Shown piece after piece: positions 7,191-16,031 of a stretch of 64,000 nt of DNA (position 1 is its first letter; every line of letters begins with the position of its first letter). The position numbers and the translations under genes are program-made. The notes under the pieces were generated by a model that saw only the letters and a list, made by a program, of their open reading frames with translations, ran no database searches and was not told the origin of the DNA. Source of the stretch: Pyrinomonadaceae bacterium MAG19_C2-C3. GTDB taxonomy: Bacteria > Acidobacteriota > Blastocatellia > Pyrinomonadales > Pyrinomonadaceae. The stretch is taken from contig JANDLT010000002.1 of NCBI GenBank assembly GCA_024330265.1, positions 1 to 64,000 of the forward strand, in the 5' to 3' direction.

Positions 7191-8861
7191 GTGAGTACAT
7201 CGGTTGAGATTATTCCGCTCGGCGGCGTCGGCGAGTTCGGAATGAATTGTATGGGTTTGCGTTATGGCGACGAGATGATTGTCATTGACGCAGGAATGGG
7301 TTTCCCCGACGAAGACGCTTACGGTGTGGATATTGCCATTCCGAACTTCGATTATCTCGAAGATTACGCCGACCAAATCACCGCCCTTATTCTGACGCAT
7401 GGACACGAAGACCACATCGGCGGGCTGCCCTATTTTCTGCGTCGCTTCAATGTTCCGGTTTATGCGTCGCGCTTCACGCTCGGACTTGCCGAAAATCGTC
7501 TTGAAGAACACGGGTTGCTTAACGACGTGTTGCTTCACCGCGTTGAGGCGCGCGATACGATTAAACTCGGTGCGTTTGAAATCGAGTTCGTCCGCGTGTC
7601 GCATTCATTGATTGATTGTCTCGCGCTTTGCATACGCACGCCCGTCGGCATCATCGTTCACACAGGCGATTATAAGATTGACGAAACTCCGGTCATCGGT
7701 GAGCCGACTGATTTAAGAACTTTTCGGCGTTACGGGCAGGAAGGCGTTCTCGCTCTGCTGTCGGATTCGACCAACGCGACCGTCGCCGGACGCACGCCTT
7801 CGGAGCGCGCCGTGATTCCGGCGTTTGAACATGTATTCGAGGAAGCGAAAGGGCGCGTCTTCGTCGCGGCGTTCGCTTCGAGCGTGCATCGCGTGCAAAT
7901 CGTGATGGATGTCGCGCAGCAATTCAATCGCCGCGTCTGCGTTCTAGGGCGTTCGATGCAGAAGAACGTAGAGATTGCGGAACGTCTCGGATACTTGGAC
8001 GTGCCGGAAAATCTGCTCATCGGGATTAACGAATCGAAGCGGCTCGACCGTGACGAAATCGTGTATCTCGTCACGGGTTCGCAGGGTGAACCGCGCGCCG
8101 CACTCGCACAATTAGCGACCGGAATTTATAAAAGCCTGACGATTGAAGACGGCGATACGGTAGTGCTTTCGGCGCGCATCATTCCCGGCAACGAACACGC
8201 GATTTCAAAACTCACGGGCGACATATATAAACGCGGCGGCGACATTATTGATAGTGAACGCCGCCTCGTTCACGTCTCCGGTCACGCTTCGCAGGAAGAC
8301 ATACGCATCATGATGGATGCCGTGCGCCCGAAGTTTCTGATTCCGATTCACGGCGAATATCGAATGCTTTATCGTCATAAAGAGTTTGTCCGTAATCACC
8401 TCGATTACCGCGACGACCAAATCTGTCTCATTGAAAACGGCGACGTGTTGGAGCTTGACGGCGAACGCACGCGCATCGCATCGAAGTTTGAAGCGGGCAT
8501 GACTTTTATTGACCAATCGGGGTTTGAGGAGATTGACGCCGAGACGATTCGTGAACGCAAACAGATTGCGATGGATGGCATCATCACGCCCGTCGTCACG
8601 ATAAACTCCGCGACCGGAAAAATCGAAGACGTGCCGGAACTCATCACGCGCGGCGTCATAGGGATTGCCGGAGCGGAAGACGCCGCTGATTTTGTGCGCG
8701 ACATGCAACGCATCATCGCCGAAGCCGTCGAAGGGGCTTCAAATACCGAACGCCGCGATGCCACGCTGCTCAAAGAACGTGTGCGCGTCGAACTCAAACG
8801 CTTCATCCAACGCGAAACCGGAGCCAAGCCCGTCATCACGCCCGTCATCGTCGGACTCTGA
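7191..8861 (+). CDS. rnj: ribonuclease J
   Basis: A 556-aa metallo-beta-lactamase/beta-CASP ribonuclease that trims RNA by endonucleolytic and 5'-3' exonucleolytic cleavage in the cytoplasm. The metal-binding HxHxDH motif is in THGHEDHIGG, further ligands are in VSHSLIDC and HTGDYKID, and the beta-CASP domain carries SDSTNA, TGSQGEP and the late HVSGHASQED and IPIHGEYRM motifs. The C-terminal extension shared by RNase J proteins is present and the length is normal. The start is GTG at 7191. The ACT-domain gene begins four bases after the stop, so the two are probably one transcript. Confidence 0.95.
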   Translation: MSTSVEIIPLGGVGEFGMNCMGLRYGDEMIVIDAGMGFPDEDAYGVDIAIPNFDYLEDYADQITALILTHGHEDHIGGLPYFLRRFNVPVYASRFTLGLAENRLEEHGLLNDVLLHRVEARDTIKLGAFEIEFVRVSHSLIDCLALCIRTPVGIIVHTGDYKIDETPVIGEPTDLRTFRRYGQEGVLALLSDSTNATVAGRTPSERAVIPAFEHVFEEAKGRVFVAAFASSVHRVQIVMDVAQQFNRRVCVLGRSMQKNVEIAERLGYLDVPENLLIGINESKRLDRDEIVYLVTGSQGEPRAALAQLATGIYKSLTIEDGDTVVLSARIIPGNEHAISKLTGDIYKRGGDIIDSERRLVHVSGHASQEDIRIMMDAVRPKFLIPIHGEYRMLYRHKEFVRNHLDYRDDQICLIENGDVLELDGERTRIASKFEAGMTFIDQSGFEEIDAETIRERKQIAMDGIITPVVTINSATGKIEDVPELITRGVIGIAGAEDAADFVRDMQRIIAEAVEGASNTERRDATLLKERVRVELKRFIQRETGAKPVITPVIVGL

Positions 8862-8865
8862 AATT

Positions 8866-9372
8866 ATGGATTCCGAATCAATCATAGAGATGGCGCGTCG
8901 CCGCGAAACGGTTGATGAAAATCAACCGCCGGAACAACCGACGGCGGCGGAATTGCTTCGTCAGACGCGCGTCTGTATTTCACCGGAAACCTATTTTCTC
9001 GTCGGTCTAAGCTTTGCCGAGTGGTCACGCATATTAGAGCAGCCGGAGCTTAGTTCGACGCGCCAAGTTCCGTACATGGTCTTGCGCGACGCTCATCAAG
9101 TGACCCTGTTGATTGATGAAATTGATTGGCGACAGATGCGCCATGCCGCCTGCGACGCGCGAATAGAAAACAACTTTCGACTCGTCACGCTCGACCTTGA
9201 ATTGTCTTGGAACACCGTCGGCTATCTCGCATACGTCGCCGCGATTCTCGCCGGAGCGAACGTCACCATCGGTGCGCTGTCCGCCTTCTCGCGTGACCAT
9301 CTCTTAATCAAGCAAGATGAACTCGGTACGGCGATGCGCGCCCTAAGTCCGCACGTCGCGGAGTTGTGTTGA
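8866..9372 (+). CDS. ACT domain-containing protein
   Basis: A 168-aa cytoplasmic protein. The C-terminal part matches ACT domains of the small-molecule-sensing type found alone in many bacteria: GYLAYVAAILAGANVTIGALSAFSRDHLLIKQDEL, where SxFSRDHLLIK is the characteristic strand. The N-terminal 40 residues are polar and variable. Such proteins often bind amino acids and regulate a partner, but no partner enzyme is beside it. I start at the ATG at 8866, four bases after the rnj stop; the frame runs further upstream only as an overlap with rnj in another frame. Confidence 0.75.
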   Translation: MDSESIIEMARRRETVDENQPPEQPTAAELLRQTRVCISPETYFLVGLSFAEWSRILEQPELSSTRQVPYMVLRDAHQVTLLIDEIDWRQMRHAACDARIENNFRLVTLDLELSWNTVGYLAYVAAILAGANVTIGALSAFSRDHLLIKQDELGTAMRALSPHVAELC

Positions 9373-9375
9373 GTC

Positions 9376-9605
9376 AATAAAACGAAGCCTGTGCATAAAT
9401 CATCGCGTAGCGATGCGATGAATTTAGCCGTGCGTTTTAACGCACGGCTAGTCGGCATCGAACGAAGCGTCGCGTCAGCGACGGTTGAACGGGTTCAATC
9501 GTCGCAGACGCGACGACGGACATTTTAATCGCTTCCCGTGCGTTAAAACGCACGGCTAAATTCACGCCACCGCTCACGCGGTGAAAACAAAAGGCTTTAA
9601 TTTGC
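9376..9605. repeat. cluster of short palindromes
   Basis: The space between the ACT gene and uppP holds several small palindromes. The clearest is CCGTGCGTTTTAACGCACGG at 9430-9449, repeated in related form near 9536-9556, with smaller ones of the type GCGTAGCGATGCGATG and CACCGCTCACGCGGTG. These modules resemble those at 41.7-42.0 kb. No gene is seen. Confidence 0.6.
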
Positions 9606-9659
9606 ACAGGCTCCAATAAAATCGTTCCTCTCAATTTCACATCATTCTAAAATTTTTCG

Positions 9660-10577
9660 ATGACAATTTTTCAGGCAATCATTCTCGGCATCGTGCAGGG
9701 TTTGACCGAATTTATCCCTATCAGTTCGAGCGCGCATCTGATTTTTGCCAGCCGCGCTCTCGCGTTGTTCGCCGGAGTTGACGATGCGACGCGCGCCGAA
9801 CGCATCACCGCGACCATCGCCGTCACACAACTCGGCACACTCGTCGCCGTGTTCGTTTATTTCGCACGCGACATCTGGGTTATCGGCAACGCTTTCATAC
9901 GCGACCATTTCGCGCTCATCGGCATCGGCGCACATCGCGGCGAGAGCGTTGATGCGATGACGACAAGCAATCACACACACAAGCTATCGCACGAAGCGCG
10001 GCTCGGTTGGCTGGTCATCATCGGCAGTCTTCCGGTTGGCATCGTCGGCTTATTGTTCAAGGATGTTATCGAAGGCACGTTCACGAAAAACCTGTGGGTC
10101 ATCTCAATCTGGATGATTCTGATTGCGCTGTTTTTACTCGTCGCGGAGCGCGTCGGTTCACGCACGCGGACGATTGAAACGCTTGGCGTGCGGGATGCGA
10201 TGTGGGTCGGTTGGGCGCAAGTTCTGGCTTTGATTCCGGGAGCGAGCCGTTCGGGTTCGACGATTATGGGCGGCTTGTTCGCGGGTCAAACGCGGGAAAC
10301 GGCGGCGCGCTTTTCCTTTCTGCTTTCGATTCCCGCAATCGCGGCGAGCGGTCTGCTTGAACTCGCAGAGATTATTAAGGAAGGTGCTTTGCCGCCGGAA
10401 AGCTTCGTGCCGCTTCTCGTTTCCGTTATCGTCTCTGGCATCGTCGGTTACGCTTCAATCTGGTTTTTGTTAAGTTACCTGCGCCGTCATTCAACCGTCG
10501 TGTTCATCGGCTATCGCGTCATACTGGGCGTCGTCATCTTGGGACTGTTGAGCGCGGGCGTTATCACAGCAAATTAA
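9660..10577 (+). CDS. uppP: undecaprenyl-diphosphatase UppP (BacA)
   Basis: A 305-aa integral membrane enzyme that dephosphorylates undecaprenyl pyrophosphate to recycle the lipid carrier for peptidoglycan and other envelope polymers. Both family signatures are clear: QGLTEFIPISSSAHL near the N-terminus, with the catalytic Glu and the Ser-rich loop, and IPGASRSGSTIMGGL in the second half. Several hydrophobic helices follow the usual pattern. The family is often around 270 aa; the extra length is in the loop at residues about 85-120. A hairpin repeat array begins at the stop codon, before recJ. Confidence 0.93.
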   Translation: MTIFQAIILGIVQGLTEFIPISSSAHLIFASRALALFAGVDDATRAERITATIAVTQLGTLVAVFVYFARDIWVIGNAFIRDHFALIGIGAHRGESVDAMTTSNHTHKLSHEARLGWLVIIGSLPVGIVGLLFKDVIEGTFTKNLWVISIWMILIALFLLVAERVGSRTRTIETLGVRDAMWVGWAQVLALIPGASRSGSTIMGGLFAGQTRETAARFSFLLSIPAIAASGLLELAEIIKEGALPPESFVPLLVSVIVSGIVGYASIWFLLSYLRRHSTVVFIGYRVILGVVILGLLSAGVITAN

Positions 10578-10653
10578 CGGATAACGGATAGTGGATAGTT
10601 TAAGACAAAGGCTTTTCACTATCCGTTATCCACTATCCACTATCCACTATCCA
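10576..10653. repeat. hairpin array, GGATAGT unit, uppP-recJ junction
   Basis: Left arm 10577-10600 carries GGATAACGGATAGTGGATAG; right arm 10618-10653 carries the complementary ACTATCC and TTATCC units. It begins at the uppP stop and ends two bases before the recJ start codon, so the recJ ribosome site would have to lie within it. A hairpin with the same unit follows recJ. Confidence 0.85.
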
Positions 10654-10654
10654 A

Positions 10655-12478
10655 ATGGCTGCTTCACCCAACACGATTTCGCTGACCGGAAAACAGTGGT
10701 CAATCCGCGACACGCTCGACGCGACGAACGCGAGAGCCGCGCATACACTGTCCGCAAGCTTTCAGGTTTCGCCGTTCATCGGTGAAGTGTTATTTGCGCG
10801 CGGCATCACGGATGAAGAAGCATGGCGGCGCACTCTCGAACCGCGCTTTGAAGATTTGCATGACCCGTCGTTGCTGCTCGGTATGGACGAAGGCGTGCGG
10901 CGCATACTGTGTGCGATTGATGCGAACGAACGGATTCTGATTTACGGTGACTACGACGTTGACGGCACGACCGGCACGGTTGTGCTTCGTCGCGCCCTAG
11001 AGTTAATCGGGGCGCAAACGGGTTATCACATTCCGCATCGCTTCACCGAAGGTTACGGCGTCAACCAAGTCGCTTTGGAGAAGGCGAAGCGCGAAGGCTA
11101 CACGCTCGTCATCACGGTTGATTGCGGGATACGCGGGCATGAACCTTTGACGTGGGCGCGTGACAACAATCTCGATTGCATCGTCACCGACCATCACTTG
11201 CCCGATGCGACGGAAGGCGCGCCGCCCGCCGTCGCCGTGATAAACCCGAACCAAGCCGGTTGCCCGTATCCCGATAAACATCTCGCGGGCGTCGGCGTCG
11301 CGTTCAAACTCGCGCACAGCCTGCTTCGTGCGCGCGGGCGTGAATCCCTTATCAAAGGCTTCTTGAAGATGGTTGCCATCGGCACGGTTGCCGACATCGC
11401 GCCGCTCGTCGGTGAGAATCGAACCATCGTTCAACTTGGGTTGGCGGATTTACCGAAGGCAAGTAATCACGGTTTGCGCGCCTTGATGGAAGTCGCTGGA
11501 TGCTTTGACAAAAATACGGACAAAGATGGGATGAACGGCGCGAACGGTGCAAAGAAGTTTATCGTGAACGCGATGGACATCGGATTTCGTCTTGCACCGC
11601 GCATCAACGCGGCGGGACGCATGGATGCCGCGCGCCAGATTGTCGAACTGTTTGAAGCCACCAATGAAACGGTTGCGCGCGACCTTGCGATGGGGTTGGA
11701 CAAACTCAACCGCGAGCGTCAGGAAGTGCAAAAGCAGATTGTGGGCTTTGCCGTCACCGAACTCGAAAGCGATGTCAACGCGGCGTCGCACGTCGCCGTC
11801 ATCGCCGGAGAAAATTGGCATCGCGGCGTCATCGGTCTGGCGGCGTCGAAGATTGCGGAAAAATATAATCGTCCCGCGATTGTGATTTCACTTGACGGCG
11901 AACACGGTCACGGTTCGGCGCGCAGCATCGAAGATTATCACCTGCTTGACGGCTTAACTTCGTGCGCCAAACTCTTTGAGCAATTCGGCGGACATGCCGC
12001 CGCCGCCGGACTCAAAATCCGCCGCGACCGTATCAACGATTTACGCACCCAACTAAACTCGCACGCCGTCGCGCACTTCGGCGCGAGTGTTCCCGCCGCC
12101 AAAGTCAACATTGATTACCGTCTTCCGGCAAGTGAAATCACGCGCGACTTCATTCATCAACTCAACCGCCTTGAGCCGCTCGGGGCGGGCTGGCGGAAGC
12201 CCGTTTTTATGACCGGCGGTTTGCGCGTCGCGGGCGATGTGCGCGTGATGAAAGACCGTCACTTGAAAATTTATTGCCTCGGACAAAACGGCAAACGCCT
12301 CGAAGCCGTCTGGTGGAACGCCGTCGAACACTTGCGCGCGCAAGGACACGACACGGCAACACTCGCCGCCGGACAAAGCATCGAACTCGCGTACACGCTG
12401 GAACTCAACACTTGGCAAGGCGAACAACGTGTCCAACTCGTAGTGCAAGACACAAGAAAGGCAGTGGATAATGGATAG
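10655..12478 (+). CDS. recJ: single-stranded-DNA-specific exonuclease RecJ
   Basis: A 607-aa DHH-family 5'-3' single-strand exonuclease used in recombination and mismatch repair. Motifs in order: GDYDVDGTTGT, TVDCGIRG, the DHH motif in VTDHHLPD, NPNQAGCPYPDKHLAGVG, NAAGRMDAARQIVELF and the DHHA1 segment ending in FGGHAAAAGL. The C-terminal RecJ OB region follows. Length is normal for the family. The start ATG at 10655 directly abuts a hairpin repeat, with no classic ribosome site. The last five codons and the stop (AVDNG) lie inside the repeat array that follows, so that array supplies the C-terminus. Confidence 0.95.
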   Translation: MAASPNTISLTGKQWSIRDTLDATNARAAHTLSASFQVSPFIGEVLFARGITDEEAWRRTLEPRFEDLHDPSLLLGMDEGVRRILCAIDANERILIYGDYDVDGTTGTVVLRRALELIGAQTGYHIPHRFTEGYGVNQVALEKAKREGYTLVITVDCGIRGHEPLTWARDNNLDCIVTDHHLPDATEGAPPAVAVINPNQAGCPYPDKHLAGVGVAFKLAHSLLRARGRESLIKGFLKMVAIGTVADIAPLVGENRTIVQLGLADLPKASNHGLRALMEVAGCFDKNTDKDGMNGANGAKKFIVNAMDIGFRLAPRINAAGRMDAARQIVELFEATNETVARDLAMGLDKLNRERQEVQKQIVGFAVTELESDVNAASHVAVIAGENWHRGVIGLAASKIAEKYNRPAIVISLDGEHGHGSARSIEDYHLLDGLTSCAKLFEQFGGHAAAAGLKIRRDRINDLRTQLNSHAVAHFGASVPAAKVNIDYRLPASEITRDFIHQLNRLEPLGAGWRKPVFMTGGLRVAGDVRVMKDRHLKIYCLGQNGKRLEAVWWNAVEHLRAQGHDTATLAAGQSIELAYTLELNTWQGEQRVQLVVQDTRKAVDNG

Positions 12479-12552
12479 TGGATAGTGAATAATTAAAGAC
12501 AGGAACAGGTTTTTGTTTTAACTATCCACTATCCGTTATCCACTATCCACTA
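12463..12552. repeat. hairpin array, GGATAGT unit, at recJ stop
   Basis: Left arm 12463-12487 (AGTGGATAATGGATAGTGGA and on), right arm 12520-12552 (ACTATCCACTATCCGTTATC and on). The unit is the same as in the hairpin upstream of recJ and has the same orientation. The left arm contains the recJ stop codon at 12476-12478; the right arm ends five bases before the next GTG start. Confidence 0.85.
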
Positions 12553-12557
12553 ACACT

Positions 12558-14903
12558 GTGGAGCATATTAAATCACGCAGAGTTTTCGGTATCGGGTTGC
12601 GTGCGCGCTTGCCTTTGGTGGTGCGCGTGCTGGCGATTGCCGCGCTCATCGCGGGCGTTATCGGTGTCATCATCGCGTATCGCAGCGTCGTGGTTGAACA
12701 ACCGTTCGTGCTAAGAAGTGGGCAACCCGAACTCTCGAAAGAGGTACAGGCAATCGTCGAGGGTTATGAGCGTTCGGTCAGTGGCAGCGACGGAAAGTTG
12801 AAGCTTGTCTTGCGTGCGGCGCGCGATGTGACATACACCGACGGTCATCACGAACTCGAAAGCGTTCACCTTGAAAGCTATCCCGAAACGGGTGATGTGC
12901 CGGATGTGATTGATGCGAGGCGGGCGATTTACGATAACGAAAAAGGCGAAGTCTCGTTCGCGGGTGATGTCCGTGTCGAGACGCGCGACCGTATGAAGGT
13001 TCGCACGGAAGCCGCCGTTTATAATCAGCACACGGAGACGGCGCACGCGACCGTACCCGTCGAATTTGAACGCGAGAACGTGCGCGGGCGCGCCGATGCC
13101 GCGACGCTTTTCGCAAAGGGGAAGAAACTCGAATTACGCGGTGCGGTTGAAATCATCGTCGCACCCGAAGCACTGACCGGCGGGCAGGCGATACGCGCAA
13201 ACAATTCGCGCTCGCAACCCGTGACCCTGCGCGCGGACGCGGCAGACTTTGAACACGCCAACCTGTTTTTAGCTTTTCGCGGCAACGCTTCCGCCGAACA
13301 GGAAAGCGAACTTTTAAGCGGCGATGTGATGCGGACGAAGCTTGACAGCGACCGCCACGTTCGTCACATAGAAGTGCGCGGCAAGTCTTATTTGCGAACT
13401 TTGACCGAAGGTCGCGCGGCGGAAGTCACAGCCGCCGATATGGATTTTTACTTCACGCCGGAACAACGCTTTGAGCGCGCAGTTGCGAAACGAAGCGAAG
13501 CGCAGGGTGTGGATGCGCGCAGTCTCAATAGTGATTCGGAAATGAATCTACGCTCGGCATCGCAAATCGAAATTAACTTCGATACGCAAGGTGAGCAAAG
13601 CTTGTTGAAAGAGATGCGAGCCAACGGGCGACCGACGATGACGCTCTCCGCACCGCGTTCACGCGCGAGTGACCCGAAGGCGGCGAACAAGCAATTGACG
13701 GGCGACGATGTGAAATTGTTCTGGCGCGCACAGGCACGCGACTTAGAGCACGCCGAAGTCACGGGCAACGCCGAGATGATTGTCGAACCGGCAAACCCTT
13801 CCGCATCTGCCGAGCGCAAACGCCTCACCGCACCGCGCTTCATCGCGGAGTTTTACGAAACCGGAAATCTCGCGCGCACCGTGAAAGCGTTGGACGGCGC
13901 GCAAGCTGTCATCGAACCGCTTCAACCCTCAACCGATAAACTTGCGCGCACACTCAAGGCAAACGAGATGACGGCGAACTTTGTGCGCGGCACGCAAGAC
14001 ATAGAGCGCGTTGATGCGGCGGGTGATGCGCGCTTCAACGAAGGCGACCGCAACGGGCAAGCCTCGAACATGTCATACGCGGCGGCGGAGCGCATCGTCC
14101 GTTTGCGCGGCGGCGAACCCACAGTGTGGGATTCGCGCGCCCGCATTAAGGCAACCGAAATTGATTCCGATATGATGCGCCGTGTTTCAAACGCGCGGGG
14201 ACAGGCACACACGACTTATTACAGTCAGGAACAGACGGGCGGAGCCGCCCCGTTTGCGAAAGTTAAAAGCCCTGTCTTTATCACCGCATCGGCGGCGGAG
14301 TTTCAACACGATTCGGGAATCGGAATCTACACGGGCGGGGCGCGTCTCTGGCAGGATGACAATTTCATCAAAGCCGACCGCATCACTTTGCGCCGCGACC
14401 AGAAACGCATGGAAGGCGACGGTGCGGTTGAAAGCGTTTTGTACAACGTGCGTCAAACGGGTGTGGGCGGCGGGGCGCGTTCGAGTATTCCGGTGTTCGC
14501 CATTGCGCGGCGCATGTTCTATTCGGAAGCCGACCGTTTGCTTCACTACGAAGGCGCGGTTGATATTCGTCAAGGGACTGACCGCTTGACGGGCGAAGTC
14601 GCCAACGTCTTTCTTAAACCCGACGTGAATGAAGTTGATAAAACCGTTGCCGAACGCAATGTCGTCGTGACGCGACCGGGTAAGCGCGGGGCGGGCGATT
14701 GGGCGCAGTATTCGACCGCCGACGAAACCGTAACGTTGACCGGCAATCCGGCGCGCGTCGAAGACGAAGCACAGGGCATGACCGAGAGCCGCCGCCTGAC
14801 CTTATACCTGCGCGAAAACCGCGTCACGGCGGACAACAACGGCGCGCCCGCATCGTCTTCTTCCGGTCGCGTGCGTTCGATTCATAAAATCAGAAAGCAA
14901 TAG
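12558..14903 (+). CDS. LPS export protein with LptC-like N-terminus and LptA/OstA-like repeats
   Basis: A 781-aa protein anchored by one membrane helix (residues about 18-41) with the rest in the periplasm. The first 200 residues resemble LptC, and the remainder holds repeated OstA/LptA-type beta strands, clearest in the last 150 residues (LHYEGAVDIRQG, then ETVTLTGNPARVEDE). In the Lpt system LptC and LptA form the bridge that carries lipopolysaccharide from the LptB2FG transporter to the outer membrane. Here both parts seem to be in one chain, more than twice the summed length of the E. coli proteins. lptB follows, which supports the role. The start is GTG at 12558. Confidence 0.8.
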   Translation: MEHIKSRRVFGIGLRARLPLVVRVLAIAALIAGVIGVIIAYRSVVVEQPFVLRSGQPELSKEVQAIVEGYERSVSGSDGKLKLVLRAARDVTYTDGHHELESVHLESYPETGDVPDVIDARRAIYDNEKGEVSFAGDVRVETRDRMKVRTEAAVYNQHTETAHATVPVEFERENVRGRADAATLFAKGKKLELRGAVEIIVAPEALTGGQAIRANNSRSQPVTLRADAADFEHANLFLAFRGNASAEQESELLSGDVMRTKLDSDRHVRHIEVRGKSYLRTLTEGRAAEVTAADMDFYFTPEQRFERAVAKRSEAQGVDARSLNSDSEMNLRSASQIEINFDTQGEQSLLKEMRANGRPTMTLSAPRSRASDPKAANKQLTGDDVKLFWRAQARDLEHAEVTGNAEMIVEPANPSASAERKRLTAPRFIAEFYETGNLARTVKALDGAQAVIEPLQPSTDKLARTLKANEMTANFVRGTQDIERVDAAGDARFNEGDRNGQASNMSYAAAERIVRLRGGEPTVWDSRARIKATEIDSDMMRRVSNARGQAHTTYYSQEQTGGAAPFAKVKSPVFITASAAEFQHDSGIGIYTGGARLWQDDNFIKADRITLRRDQKRMEGDGAVESVLYNVRQTGVGGGARSSIPVFAIARRMFYSEADRLLHYEGAVDIRQGTDRLTGEVANVFLKPDVNEVDKTVAERNVVVTRPGKRGAGDWAQYSTADETVTLTGNPARVEDEAQGMTESRRLTLYLRENRVTADNNGAPASSSSGRVRSIHKIRKQ

Positions 14904-14926
14904 ACCGCTTGTATAAATCACCACCC

Positions 14927-15006
14927 TGTTTAGAGGCGGGCTTCCGCCCGCCGTTGCGCGTTGAACTTAATCATCAGGCGGGCGGGCAGAAGCCCGCCTC
15001 TAAACA
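14927..15006. repeat. palindromic element, AGGCGGG type
   Basis: Arms 14927-14943 and 14990-15006 are a perfect 17-bp inverted repeat (TGTTTAGAGGCGGGCTT), with further GCGGGC palindromes inside. Outside it lies a weaker inverted repeat around 14904-14916 and 15015-15027. A related element is at 32614-32681. Confidence 0.75.
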
Positions 15007-15044
15007 AATGGGTTTTTATAAGCGGCTCAATAAAGCTATTTAAG

Positions 15045-15800
15045 TTGAGCGAACCGCAAATCACAGCGCAGACAGCGCAGACAAGGCTCGCGGGAATTGA
15101 CCTTGTTAAATTCTATGGCAGGCGGCGTGTGGTTGGCGGCGTGAGTCTGCACGTCGAACAGGGCGAAGTCGTAGGGCTTCTCGGCGCAAACGGCGCAGGG
15201 AAAACGACGACTTTTTACATGCTCATCGGGTTAGAGCAACCTTATTCCGGCACGGTCATGTTGGGCGAACGCAACATCACGCGGCTGCCGATGTATCTTC
15301 GCGCGCGTCTTGGCATCGGATACTTGCCGCAAGAACCGAGCGTGTTTCGCAAGATGACCGCTGAAGAAAACATCCTCGCCGTGCTTGAAACGATGGGCTT
15401 ACGAAGGCGCGAACGTCTAAGGCGAGTCGAAGAACTACTGCAAGAGTTCGGCATCACGCACGTCAGGCGCACGCGCGGCGAAGCCCTTTCGGGCGGCGAG
15501 AGACGCCGAGTCGAAATCGCCCGCGCCCTTGCGACCGAACCGCAGCACATACTCCTCGATGAACCGTTCGCGGGCATTGACCCGAAAGCGATTGACGACA
15601 TACGCAACATCATTCTCTATTTGCGCGGGCGCGGCATCGGCATCCTTATCACCGACCACAACGTCCGCGAAACCTTGAGCGTCTGCGACCGCGCCTACAT
15701 CGTCGCCGAAGGAAGCATCCTCCGACACGGCGCGCCGCTTGAGTTGACGCAAGACGCGGAAGTGCGCCGCCTGTACTTGGGCGACCGCTTTAGAATGTAA
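15045..15800 (+). CDS. lptB: LPS export ABC transporter ATP-binding protein LptB
   Basis: A 251-aa cytoplasmic ABC ATPase that powers lipopolysaccharide extraction by LptB2FG. It has Walker [11 protein letters not shown]-loop LPQEPS, signature LSGGERRR, Walker [13 protein letters not shown] and the switch His in ITDHNVRET, all in LptB-specific context ([18 protein letters not shown]). The frame is open back to 14961, but that region is inside a palindromic element; the TTG at 15045 gives the normal LptB N-terminus, though the start is uncertain. lptF and lptG are not in the window. The gene ends in ATG-TAA directly followed by a hairpin array. Confidence 0.93.
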   Translation: MSEPQITAQTAQTRLAGIDLVKFYGRRRVVGGVSLHVEQGEVVGLLGANGAGKTTTFYMLIGLEQPYSGTVMLGERNITRLPMYLRARLGIGYLPQEPSVFRKMTAEENILAVLETMGLRRRERLRRVEELLQEFGITHVRRTRGEALSGGERRRVEIARALATEPQHILLDEPFAGIDPKAIDDIRNIILYLRGRGIGILITDHNVRETLSVCDRAYIVAEGSILRHGAPLELTQDAEVRRLYLGDRFRM

Positions 15801-15937
15801 GAAGTAGGCAGTAGGCAGTTTGGGAAGACGGTGAGTTAATAATGGAATGTATAAGCACGCTCGGACTTCAAGCGATAAATGGCGAACATCAAAAATCTTT
15901 TCTCACTGCCTACTGCCTACTGCCTTCTGCATACTAC
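15801..15937. repeat. hairpin array, TAGGCAG unit, lptB-rpoN junction
   Basis: Left arm 15801-15820 (GAAGTAGGCAGTAGGCAG), right arm 15903-15937 (CTGCCTACTGCCTACTGCC and on), with about 80 bases between. It starts at the base after the lptB stop. A hairpin with the same unit follows rpoN. Confidence 0.85.
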
Positions 15938-15959
15938 TCACTAGCTAACTGAAATCAGT

Positions 15960-15965
15960 TATAAT
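15960..15965 (+). promoter_or_regulatory. possible -10 for rpoN
   Basis: A TATAAT lies at 15960-15965, 66 bases before the rpoN start and just after the hairpin array. No convincing -35 is seen. A small palindrome, GATTTACCCTACGGTAAATC, follows at about 15974-15993. Confidence 0.3.
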
Positions 15966-16031
15966 CTCACCGTTGATTTACCCTACGGTAAATCGGATTT
16001 AATTTTTGTATGAAGGTGTAACGAAGAAACT

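Noticed and set aside
14961-15044. N-terminal extension of LptB from the TTG at 14961
   Set aside because: The segment overlaps a palindromic repeat and adds residues not found in LptB.
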